Shown here one piece after another: positions 22,206 through 32,056 of a stretch of DNA of 64,000 bases. Source of the DNA: Thinopyrum elongatum (taxonomy: Eukaryota > Streptophyta > Magnoliopsida > Poales > Poaceae). The first letter of the stretch is position 1. Each line of letters begins with the position of its first letter. The notes under the pieces were generated by a model. That model searched no databases, had not been told where the DNA came from, and worked only from the letters and a program-made list of their open reading frames with translations. The position numbers and the translations under genes are program-made. The stretch lies in contig CM022303.1 of the NCBI GenBank assembly GCA_011799875.1, positions 276,840,904-276,904,903 on the forward strand, written 5' to 3'.

Positions 22206-22377
22206 CTGACAGGTGGGGCCCACCTGTCAGGTTGACCCAGTCAACGGAACTATTGACTGCTGACGTCATGCTGACGCAATAAATTAATTTTGAATTAATT
22301 TAATTAATAATAATTTCAGAAATGTTTTAAATCTTTAAAAATTTCATATAAAATAATCCGTAGCTCAGATCGAAAAA
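22206..22377 (+). promoter_or_regulatory. Conserved LTR module: palindrome, TGACGTCA and leader box
   Basis: A perfect 12-bp stem with a one-base centre spans 22206-22230 (CTGACAGGTGGG half-site). TGACGTCA, a bZIP-type palindrome, lies at 22261-22268. The box CGTAGCTCAGATCGAAAAA lies at 22359-22377. The same three elements occur in order in the other element C LTR (palindrome 33540-33564) and, in the minus direction, in both LTRs of element L (48566-48599, 48506-48513, about 48414-48432). GGGCCCAC/TGTCAG words resemble those common in grass gene promoters. Role as promoter or splice/leader signal is inferred. Confidence 0.5.
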
Positions 22378-22661
22378 CTTTGTACATGAAAGTTGCTCGG
22401 AATTTCGAGACGAATCCGAATACGCAGTCCGTTCGTCCGTCACGCATCCCTAACTATCCGAACATGGAACCGTTCCCCTCCGGTCATCTATCTGACAAAT
22501 GTCCGGAACCAGGAAAACATTCCCGGATGAACTCCCCCTTCGCCAGTATCACCCGGCCCTGCGTTAGATCACCTCTGTCACTGCGTATTGCCATGTTATG
22601 CTTTGTGCTGTACTTGTTTGCTCTGTATTTATTGTTTCCTCCCCCTCTTCTCTCTCGTTAG

Positions 22662-24409
22662 ACCCCGACGCAGTTCCCGGGACCGACGCAGCTCCGGAGC
22701 CCGACGCCACCATTGACGACCTTGCCTTTGCCGCCGAGCAACCAGGCAAGCTCCCCCTTTGATCATCCCGATATCGCCCATTCTATTTTCTCATGCTTGC
22801 ATTAGAATTGCTGCTGCTACCGCTTTACCTATTCTGATGCATAGCCTGTTTATTGTATCCTGCTGTTGATAATTACCTGCATATCCTAAACTGCTTAGTA
22901 TAGGCTGGGTAGAGACCCATCAGTGACCCCACTTATCCCGATTGCCCCGCTGGATCATCAGAAGACTCGAAGACAGGCCCCGGCACCGCACATCACCCCC
23001 TTAGTTGTAACGACACTGCAGCATTACTATCGAGTGCCGAGGGTGATACCTCGTATAGCACTTCAGATGTTAACTCTGTAGAGTAGCTATTTGGTCGTGG
23101 TCATCAAGGGTGATTCCTCCTTCACCGCTTCCGATAACAACACTGTCGTGCACCACCTTAAGTGTGAACCCATCGAGGGTGAATCCTCCGAGTTCACCTT
23201 GACAGATACATCGAGTAGGAATCCAACGAGGGTGATACCTCGGATTCCCCTGATGTTAAGGACACACAGATACTTGGACTTTACACTGTTAATTGGAATG
23301 GCGGGTCGACCCTGAGGGGTACCCGCGTGTGATGTGAAGACGGGTTGCCTGGATGGTGCCCGAGTGATGAATATGAGGCGTGGCCGGGCATTCTTGGCCC
23401 TTGCCGCAAGTCCTTGAGATGGGGCGATGGGGTCACATCTTTCGTGAGTCTCTGCTCGTTACCGCAAGCCCCTAGTCCACTAACGATTTGGATATTTGAT
23501 CTGAGCAGGCCTCTGGCCTGATAGCACTAACCATCACGTGGGCATAGTATGGACGTCCTGCATAGTAGCATCAGCCGAAAGCTCTGTCAGACGTCTAGTT
23601 CAGCCTTGCAGCCGGGACGGACCGGCGCCCCCCTGGTGCCTAGCTTCCCCCTGCACGCAACGACTCGGAGTGCACAGGGCGATGGCCCAAGACCTCTGAG
23701 CGCTAAGGATGTAGACCGACGGGGACCTCTCTGCTGAGCTCTAGGTAGGGTTGCGATGTATCGTTTGGCCGAGGCCGGGCATGACCCAGGAAAGTGTGTC
23801 CGGCCATAGTTAAGCGAGCGTGTTGGGTAAGTTGGTGCACCCCTGCAGGGAAGAAAACTTCTATCGATAGCCTGTCCTACGGTAAAGGACACTCGGAGTT
23901 GTATCTTAATTGATACAATTAGAACTGGATACTTGGATACTATGGCTCTGGGATTGCTTCTCACAGGGAGTCGAGAAGGGATCTCAGGACGAGGTTGATG
24001 ACTGTATGGCTCTGGGATTGCTTTCTCGCAGGGAGTCGAGAAAGGATCTCTGGGTGAGGTTGAGACTTAATCATACTGCTACATTATATGGTACTGTCTA
24101 CACTCTTCTAATGCTGCAAGACCTCTGAAGATGCTAGTCTTCGATAGGACTAGGCCTCCTCTCTATTCTGGCATTTCTGCAGCCCAGTCCACATATACAG
24201 CCTCCCTTTGAAAATGTTGCATATGTAGTGTAGATCCTTGCTTGCTGAGTACTTCTGAGTACTCACGGTTGCTTTGTTTTCCTTTTCTCCCCATATCAGT
24301 TTGACGTGACCAAGATGACGGAGCCCCTGAGACAGATGCCCCGTCGATCGACTACTACTACTACCCAGAGGATGGATACTACTACGAGTTGACTGACGAC
24401 CAGGAGTAG
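22662..24409 (+). CDS. Putative two-exon reading frame inside element C 5' LTR
   Basis: Exon A 22662-22745 follows a pyrimidine-rich acceptor (CTCTCTCGTTAG) and encodes DPDAVPGTDAAPEPD then IDDLAFAAEQP. It ends at AG before GCAAGC, a GC-type donor. Exon B 24315-24409 encodes DDGAPETDAPSIDYYYYPED then GYYYELTDDQE and a TAG. Joining A to B keeps frame. In element L the matching exons are 102 and 101 bases against 84 and 95 here; all differences are multiples of three and the phases are the same. The acceptor of exon B reads AAG, weaker than the CAG in L. No initiating exon is identified; it should lie upstream. Splicing is inferred, not shown. Confidence 0.4.
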
Positions 24410-24709
24410 GATCGGAGGGTCCCAGGCAGGAGGCCTACGCCTTTCGATCGTAGTGTTTTATTTTGCCCCGCCTTTCTAAAGGCATTTCTGTTTCTGTTTC
24501 ATATCTGTACTCAGATATCTGATGCTTCCGCTGACGCTTGTACGCAAGCTTATGTATTCGAGCCCTCGAGGCCCCTGGCTTGTAATATAAAGCTTGTATG
24601 ACTTTATTTATGTTTTAGAGTTGTGTTGTGATATCTTCCGTGAGTCCTTAGGCTTGATCGTGTGCATTTGCATGTATGATTAGTGCACGATTGAGCTGGG
24701 GGTGACGCA

Positions 24710-25329
24710 AGCTGGTATCAGAGCCGACTGCCTGTAGGAATCCCCCTTTCCAACTCCTTGGCCGAAGTTGAGTCTAGTGGTCTAAAAACTATTTTACTAA
24801 CTTGGCTGTGTGGCTTACGGGCCCACGTCGCCAAATGGGTGGTATTAGTATCTTTTATTCCTCATCTATACTCTGGGACTCTGACCTCTCTTCTATTCGG
24901 GTTAAAATTTTACTAACTCCAACATTAGGATCTTGTGATCACATCCACCCGGTGTTCTGGAATTCCCCCCCCCCCCTTCCTTCAAGATTGCGGGCCAGGT
25001 TCTGCTTGCAGGATCCTCTTATCGAGGGCACCCTGTTTTGTCACTTGCAAATTCCTCGCTCCAATAGTTTTCTCCGATGTTGAGGTAGCCTTTGCTATGT
25101 TTCGTTGTGTACTTCCCTACCGCGTGCCTGCGCACCGCCTAGATGTCTAGCCCTCCCCTTTCAGCTGTCGTATTGCCGGATTGTAATCGAGGCTATGTGC
25201 GGATTCGAATGTCTAGTGCGAATATGATGAAGTATCTACTGCACCTCCTTCTGTTGTGCGTGTTACTTCATGACTCATTCCATACACCTGCAATTCTTCT
25301 TGCTAAACTGCCCCTGTTGATTTGGCAGG
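24710..25329 (+). other. Element C primer-binding site and leader
   Basis: TGGTATCAGAGCC at 24713-24725 matches the methionine-initiator-tRNA-type site. The first roughly 200 bases after it (to about 24940) are nearly the same as the matching stretch of element L (complement of about 53140-53372). This marks the likely region needed in cis for packaging. The remainder is non-coding up to the gag ATG at 25330. Confidence 0.75.
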
Positions 25330-25829
25330 ATGGCTGACGATCCTCCACCTCCACCTTATATTGCCGCAATGATGCAGCAATTTGAATTGAACCATCAGGT
25401 TATGACCGGAATATTGGCCCAGTTCCCTACTCAGAATGCTCAACAGCAGAATGCTCCAATAACTCTGCCAGAATTTGTGCGCCTTAACCCGTCCATTTTC
25501 CGCAACTCCACCAATCCTATGGATGCTGATGATTGGCTTCGTGACATCCTGTTTGAAATGGAGTCAGCTAATGTTGCCCCTGATAGTCACGTCACCTTTG
25601 CGACATTCCACTTAAAGGGTCCAGCTGCTCAATGGTGAGAAAGCCACAAGGGTATGTTACCTGCTGAGACTGAAACCACTTGGCAGGAATTTCAGTCAGC
25701 TTTTCGTGCACGGTACATTCCTCAAGGTCTGATCGACCAGAAGAAGCAGGAGTTCCGCAAACTCTCACAGGGCAAAATGACTGTGGATGAATATCAGAGG
25801 AAATTTCTCGAATTATCTAGCTATGCTGC
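25330..25829 (+). pseudogene. gag: Element C gag, N-terminal part
   Basis: The ATG at 25330 opens MADDPPPPPYIAAMMQQFEL, typical of chromovirus gag. The gag domain follows: PITLPEFVRLNPSIFRNSTN, DADDWLRDI, FATFHLKGPAAQW. A TGA at 25636-25638 stands where Trp is expected (TGG to TGA); the same frame continues with ETTWQEFQSAFRARYIPQGL and GKMTVDEYQRKFLEL. The frame is cut at 25829 by solo LTR S and resumes at 28195 (DDVDTDTRKQEKF), so the insertion lies inside the conserved domain. The ATG is preferred because it is 620 bp after the primer site and matches the family start. Confidence 0.85.
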
Positions 25830-26882
25830 TGAAAGTACATGTAGTCCCCATGTGTGGTTTTGGTAATTGATGACAATCCTTATGGACTAATGTTTTCATT
25901 GAGATATACATTTGAAGGTTAGTCCCATTGGAAAATGTTTGAAGAATAATGGAAGTCAACTCCTTTGAAGCAACAATTACATTGAGATGATCAAAATGAA
26001 GTTCATTGGAGTATCTTAAGGGTTGCCATGCTTAGAGCTATGGTTTGAGCCATAATGGATCAAGATCTTAAAAGGATGATTTGAATGATGAATTCTAGGA
26101 GTGGCTCAAAGATATGATCATAATGGACTCATGTGTTGAGTCATGATTGATCAAGTATTCAGGTGATTGTCATGGGCTCGCATCGAGAGAGAGATTTCAA
26201 GTGTCTGTGAGAGGATGACATCAAGTGTTGGTGATCATGGATGACAAGGGCAAGTTCAAGATAACCATCCCAAAGGATTACATGCTTGAAGCTTGTGGAT
26301 GATCACATGATGGACAAGTGAAGATGAGTACAAAGCAAAGCTTCCCACATTGTGTATGGGGGAGAGACTTGAAGACTTCACCAATGTCTTGCCTTCATCT
26401 TGAGCCAAGAAGAAACATCAACATCAAGCTCAAGTGAACGGCTCATGTCAAAGGTATTAGTTCCTTTGACGTTAGTGTTGTGGAGTGATGACCACCAAAG
26501 AAACATATACACTCAAGAATGGATTCTCGATAGCTATGTAGTGTAGCTCTTTTATGATTCTTGAGTTATAGGGATCCCGCACTATTAAGAGGGGATCAAA
26601 GGGGTTTGTGATGGATTTGCTCAAGTCAACATCTTCTATACACAATTCCACTCATATCCTATATACCAAAGAAAAGCCAAAGCCAAATAGTTTCCCCAAA
26701 ATATATGATCTAACCTTTGCATACTTTGCACCCTCCATTTTGGTTTATCTTTGGTGGTTCTTTATGTGAGGACCTGGAGATTTTCCATAGCTTCAAAACG
26801 AGCCCAAGATCATCAAAATCGGAGTCCGTATGAAAAAGTTGTGCATGTTTTAGTTTTGGGGTTCCTGCTGTTTTTTATTGGC

Positions 26883-27125
26883 CGGACGTCCGGTAGCGTC
26901 CGGAAATCCGGTGGCCATATCCAGAAGCAAACGGACGGATTTCCGGTACTTACCGGACGTCCGGTCACCGGACGTCCGGAAAGTGTCGGATGTCCGGCAA
27001 ACCTGTTTCGCAAATATCCTGCTACTTTCGTCTGATGGCGTGCTACAGCCGTCGGACGTCCGGTGTTCCACCGGACGTCCGGTGCCTGTTTTGCCACCGG
27101 ACGTCCGGTACTTACCGGACGTCCG
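26883..27125 (+). promoter_or_regulatory. Seven copies of the palindrome CGGACGTCCG upstream of a TATA box
   Basis: Exact copies start at 26883, 26954, 26969, 27053, 27072, 27098 and 27116; most extend to CCGGACGTCCGG. Imperfect relatives (GTCGGATGTCCGG, CGTCCGGAAATCCGG) lie between them. The last copy ends about 50 bp before the TATA box at 27175. ACGT cores are the classic bZIP binding centre, so this looks like a U3 enhancer array. Confidence 0.7.
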
Positions 27126-27174
27126 ACACTTTCCTGAGCAGAATTCCGCCCCAACGGCCACATTTGGGGCCACA

Positions 27175-27183
27175 CTATAAATA
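27175..27183 (+). promoter_or_regulatory. TATA box of solo LTR S
   Basis: CTATAAATA followed by CCCCTTCACTAC, about 1.0 kb before the LTR end. It is the best TATA candidate in S and directly follows the palindrome array. Confidence 0.6.
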
Positions 27184-28189
27184 CCCCTTCACTACTTCGT
27201 GGAGGGGTTGAGCAACACAAATATCCTCACCCACATTTCAGAAAAGCTCCCTCTCCTTCTCCTACCTCAAATCTTAGATCCCGGAGAGATTTGTGAGAGT
27301 TCTTGAGAGAGATTTCACCCATTGATAGATCCACTCCCTCTCCCTCTCTTGACCAAAGGAATTTGTGATTTGAGCAAGTCTTGAGCATTTCCCCCTTGAT
27401 CTTGTTACTCTTGGAGGTTGGAGACTCCTAGGCGGTAGGAGTGCTCCGGTGAGGAATCAACTTGTGATTTGTCCTCCGGAAAGTTTGTGAAGGTTTGGAG
27501 GCCGCCTCAAGGTCTACCACTAGTGGTTGGGAATCGCCTTCGTGGTGATATCTCAAGGAGAATAGGGTGAGCCTTCGTGGCGTTGGTGTGCCTTCGTGGT
27601 AACATCCACCTCTCTAACGGTGACTAGCTTCCCTCCAAGGAAGTGAACATCGGGATACATCATCGTCTCCGTGACTTCGGTTATCCCTAACCCTAACTCC
27701 TTACTTGTGGTTTACCTTGGTCACTTGACCGTGCATTCGCTATTCTTGTTGTCCTCATTATATTGTGTTGGTTACCATATCGTAGAGATTATTTAGGCCA
27801 ACACTTTATAGTCCGCAATTCATACTTCCTACTATTGTTCTATCTTGTGTTTAGTGTGAATTGCTAGCTTGTAACTTTCATTTCCACATCTTGTAACATA
27901 ATTTGTGTAAGCTTGTATTTCCTGCTTGTGGGTGTGTGCATTATTCATTTCCATATCTCGTGATTTACATTGAGTAAGTTTGTGTAACTTACTTGTGCTT
28001 ACTCATATCCTCGTTGTTCTCATCTTGTTTATAATAAGTTGTTGGTGCACTTAGTGAGCCTAGTATATTTAGGATTTGTGCTTGAAAAGTATCCGCTTAG
28101 TTTATTTCCGCATTAGGATATAGCCAAATCCGTAAAAGATTTTAAAACGCCTATTCACCCCCCCTCTAGGCGACATCGTGGTCCTTTCA

Positions 28190-29200
28190 GTTGTGGATGA
28201 CGTCGACACCGACACTCGCAAGCAGGAGAAATTCCATGGAGGACTACGTACTGATATAAAACTTGCACTTGCTGTCCATGATTGCACAGAATTCGCAACG
28301 CTTGTCAGCAAATCTTTCCAAGTTGAAACAGCTCTGACTGAGTACAAGGAGTCGCTCAAGCGCACTCATGAAGCTGGCTCATCCTCGGGTCAGCCTGTTC
28401 AGAAGCGTCGAGTGTGGATCCCGCACAATGTTCATCACCGACCTGCTCCAACACCAAGGCCGTCTTATGTTGCACCTCGTCTGCCTTCACCGCCGAGACA
28501 GCTTACGGTTCATGATGGACTGCCTGATGCTATGGCTTCCCCTCAAGTGGTGCCACGTCCTTCTAGTGGTCGTAAGAAGGGTTGTCGAAACCGCCGATTC
28601 AGAAACCATAATACCATACCGTCTGCTGTTGTACTTGGCTATGCCAATCACGTCAATGCTGAAAAGGCTCAGAAGGAACCGACTATCATGCTGGGAACAC
28701 TCTCTGTGAATTCAGTACCGGCCTCTGTTCTCTTCGATTCAGGAGCATCGCATGCTTTTGTGTCCCAACAATTTGCTCAGTCACATGAGTTATACTTGGA
28801 AGAATTACCCACTCCTCTAATGGTTCAGTCCCCGAGATCCAAGTGGCAAACCACAATGCTAAGCCCTCACAACCACATCGAGATTGGAGGTCTACTTTTT
28901 CCGGTTTCTCTCATTGTACTTGGACCTTCCGACATAGACATTATTCTCGGTATGGACTGGTTGACAGCCCATAATGCTTTGATTGATTGCGCTACTAAGA
29001 CAGTCCAGCTCACACACCCTTCTGGTCAGGTGATCAATTACTCAGCCCGAATAGCTCAGGATGCTGAGAGCCAGATATATGTTATGAATGCATTGAATGC
29101 TTCACCTCTTGAAGGCATCGAGAACGTTCCAGTTGTTCATGATTTTCAAGATGTCTTTCCAGAAGAACTTCCAGGAATACCCCCTGCTAGAGCTGTCGAG
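28190..29200 (+). pseudogene. gag-pol: Element C gag C-terminus and protease
   Basis: Continues gag after solo LTR S (KQEKFHGGLRTDIKLALAVH), followed by a Pro/Arg-rich linker. The CCHC zinc knuckle expected before the protease is not visible; only GRKKGCRNRRFRNH is present there, so it is lost or scrambled. The protease is intact at motif level: VLFDSGASHAFVS and later IILGMDWLTAHNA. The frame (28178-29506) stays open into the RT N-terminus. Confidence 0.8.
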
Positions 29201-30915
29201 TTTGTCATCGACTTGAAGCCTGGCACTACCCCTATTGTGAAGCGTCCTTATAAAATGCCTCCGCACCACCTTCTTGAACTTAAGGAGGAAATTGACACGT
29301 CACTTAAGAAGGGCTTCATCCGCCCCAGTTCCTCTGCTTGGGGAGCACCTTCACTCTTCGTTAAGAAGAAGGATGGAACTAACCGATTGGTTCAGGATTA
29401 TCAGCCCATTAACCAAGCCACCATCCAGAAAAATTTCCGCTTCCTCGGATCAATGATTTGTATGATCAACTTGCTGGATCATCGGTATTCTCTAAACTTG
29501 ATTTGAGGTTGGGTTATCATCAGATCCGTGTTCGTGAAGAGGATATTCCCAAGACTGCATTTGTTACTCAGTATGGCTCCTACGAGTACACTGTCATGTC
29601 ATTTGGCTTAACAAATGCTCCAGCCACATTCTCCCGTCTGATGAATTACATCTTCATGGATTACCTCGACAAGTTCGTCGTGGTTTATCTAGATGATATT
29701 CTGGTCTATTCAAAGAATAAGGAAGAACAAGCCGAACACCTCCGTCTTGTACTGGAAAGGCTTCGAGAACACCAGTTGTATGCCAAATACTCCAAATGTG
29801 AATTCTGGCTTTCTGAAGTAACTTACCTTGGTCATGTGATTTCCAAGGATGGAATTGCTGTTAACCCAGAACGAGTTCAGGCTATTCTTGACTGGACTCC
29901 TCCGAAGAACGTCAAGCAAGTGAGGAGTTTTCTCGGCCTTGCAAGCTATTGCAGTCGGTTTGTTGAGAATTTTTCTAAGATTGCTAAGCCCCTGACTGAT
30001 CTGCTTCACAAGGGAGTTAAATTTGAATGGACAGAAAAATGTCAGGAAAGCTTTCAAACACTCAAAGACAAGCTGACATCTGCCCCAGTACTTGCTCCTC
30101 CAGATTCTCGCAAAGACTTTGTGATTTATTGTGATGCATCCCGTGAAGGATTAGGCTATGTCCTAATGCAAGAGCGTAAAGTGATTGCTTATGGCTCTCG
30201 TCAGTTGCGCCCACATGAAGAGAATTATCCGGTAAATGATCTAGAACTAGCTGCTGTGATCTATGCATTGCAGTTGTGGCGACATTACCTTCTCGGTAAT
30301 CGTTGCGAGATCTACACGGATCATAAAAGTCTGAAGTACTTGTTTACTCAACCATCTCTAAACCTCCGTCAGCAAAGATGGATGGAGGCCATTGCGGACT
30401 ATGAATTGGGTATTTCCTATACCCCTGGCAAGGCTAACGTGATGGCTGATGCCTTAAGCCGCAAGTCCTATTGCGATAACCTCATGGTTAGGCGAGCTCA
30501 ACCTCGTCTTTTTGAAGAACTGCGCAAGCTGAATCTGCGTATTGTTCCACAGGGTTCTCTTAATAACCTTGTGATACTACCAGATCTTGAGAAAGCTGTT
30601 AAGAATGCGCAAGCTAATGATGCTGAAGTTGATCTGATGAAGAAAAATCTTCACCTTGAAAAGTACAGGGATTTCTCGTTGTCTGAAGATGGAACCTTGT
30701 ATTTCAGAAACCGCATTATCGTACCTTGCTTCGAGCTTATGACCGACAAGGTCATGAAGGAGGCCCATGATACCCCGCTGTCTATTCATCCGGGTAGCAC
30801 CAAGATGTATCGTGATCTCCGTCAAAGGTACTGGTGGTCTAGAATGAAGCAGGACATTGCTCGCTATGTTGCTGAATGTGATGTGTGTCACCGCGTTAAA
30901 GCAGAACATCCCTGA
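29201..30915 (+). pseudogene. pol: Element C reverse transcriptase, RNase H and integrase zinc finger
   Basis: RT begins PGTTPIVKRPYKMPPHHLLE and SSSAWGAPSLFVKKKDGTNR. A one-base loss at about 29435-29439 shifts the frame just before the block [16 protein letters not shown]. The catalytic site [13 protein letters not shown] is intact. RNase H carries [27 protein letters not shown] and TDHKSLKYL, ending [13 protein letters not shown]. The integrase HHCC finger follows ([21 protein letters not shown]). A short deletion at about 30907-30912 causes a TGA at 30913-30915, and coding moves to another frame. Confidence 0.9.
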
Positions 30916-32020
30916 TGGAATTCTGCAACCGTTACCTATTCCTTTATGGAAATGGGATAAGGTTCAGATGGATTTCATTACAGGACTTCCCAGGTCACAG
31001 AAGGGTCACGATGCTATTCTTGTCGTCATCGACCAACTCTCTAAGGTTGCACACTTTCTGCCTGTCAAAGAGACTATCACTGCTAGCCAGTTAGCAGAGT
31101 TGTATATCTCCAGAATTGTTTCACTCCACGGTGTTCCGAAGGAGATTAGTTCGGACCGTGGCGGTCTTTTCACCTCCAAGTTCTGGGAAAGTTTCCAAGA
31201 AGCTATGGGAACTCATATTACCTGGAGTTCAGCTTATCACCCCCAATCCCAGGGCCAAGTCGAGCGAGTCAATCAAGTGCTTGAAGACATGCTTCGGGCT
31301 TGTGTTATTTCATTCGGCAAGAAGTGGGAAGAATCTCTCCCGTATGCCGAGTTCTCTTATAACAACAGCTATCAAGCCAGTTTGAAAATGGCCCCCTTCG
31401 AAGTACTCTATGGACGTAAGTGTCGAACCCCTCTGAATTGGTCAGAAACTGGGGAACGACCGCTCGTGGGTCCGGATATTATTCAACACGCCGAAGAACA
31501 AATTCGTATTGTCCGGGAAAATCTCAAGGCGGTTCAGGACCTCCAGAAGAGCAACTATGATCACAAACAATGGGGTTTGACTTATCAACCTGGTGATCAA
31601 GCTTATCTACGTGTCACCCCTATGAAGGGCACTCACCGTTTTGGAATCAAGGGCAAACTAGCTCCACGCTACACTGGACCTTTCCGCATTGTTGCAAGAT
31701 GTGGTCAGGTGGCGTATAAATTGAAGTTGCCACCGCAATTCTCTCATATCCACGACGTCTTCCATGTGTCTCAACTTCGTAAATGCTTCAAGGAATCTCC
31801 GCACCGAGCAGTGGATCACGAGGTGCTCGAATTGCAAGATGACCTATCTTATAAGGAGCATCCGATCCGCATTCTCGATGAAGCTGAACGTCGGACCCGT
31901 CAGAAGGTTACCAAGTTCCTCAAAGTGCAGGGGTCAAATCATACTGAAGATGAAGCCACTTGGGAACGCGAGGATAATCTTCGTGCGGAATACCCCGAAC
32001 TTTTTCCTTCTACCTCTTAA
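30857..32020 (+). pseudogene. pol: Element C integrase core and chromodomain-like C-terminus
   Basis: The frame holds the DDE core: Asp in VQMDFITGLP, Asp in ISSDRGGLF, Glu in GQVERVNQVL. The GPF/Y region follows (YTGPFRIVAR, FSHIHDVFHVSQL). The tail (HPIRILDEAERRTR, NHTEDEATWEREDNLRAEYP) is the chromodomain-like module that directs chromoviruses to chromatin. At its core the usual VQW reads VQG, so a Trp that normally helps form the aromatic cage is absent. The stop TAA at 32018-32020 sits at the edge of the hairpin before the polypurine tract. Correct reading needs the frame change noted upstream. Confidence 0.9.
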
Positions 32021-32056
32021 TTCTCGGGACGAGAATTCTTATTAGTGGAGGAGATT
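32019..32056 (+). promoter_or_regulatory. Hairpin plus polypurine tract of element C
   Basis: AATTCTCG-GGA-CGAGAATT (32019-32037) can form an 8-bp stem; nine bases on is GGAGGAGA (32047-32054), just before the 3' LTR. Element L has the same layout with AAATCTCG/CGAGATTT, a paired change that keeps the stem. Confidence 0.65.

Larger units (their letters stand above)
20754..24709 (+). mobile_element. Element C 5' LTR
   Basis: 3956 bp. Order: AT-rich start, GC-rich block (about 21200-22060), TTAATTAA-rich stretch (22084-22190), 25-bp palindrome and TGACGTCA, conserved leader box (22359-22377), putative exon A (22662-22745), four GAGGGTGATNCCTC motifs (about 23036-23245), a 65-bp tandem duplication (about 23940-24070), putative exon B (24315-24409). 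Ends just before the primer site. Confidence 0.9.
25830..28189 (+). mobile_element. Element S: solo LTR inside element C gag
   Basis: 2360 bp with TGAAAG at the left end and CTTTCA at the right (TG...CA with a 6-bp inverted terminus). No primer site, coding domain or second LTR is present, so it is a solo LTR. Flanks GCTGC (25825-25829) and GTTGT (28190-28194) fit a 5-bp target duplication with two C-to-T changes; removing it restores gag as SYAADDVDTDT. The end (CACCCCCCCTCTAGGCGACA) resembles LTR ends of Triticeae copia-type elements. Orientation is set by the TATA box. Confidence 0.85.

Noticed and set aside
24713..24725. Possible tRNA gene remnant (TGGTATCAGAGCC)
   Set aside because: Only 13 bases match and they sit directly after the LTR; this is a primer-binding site, not a tRNA gene.
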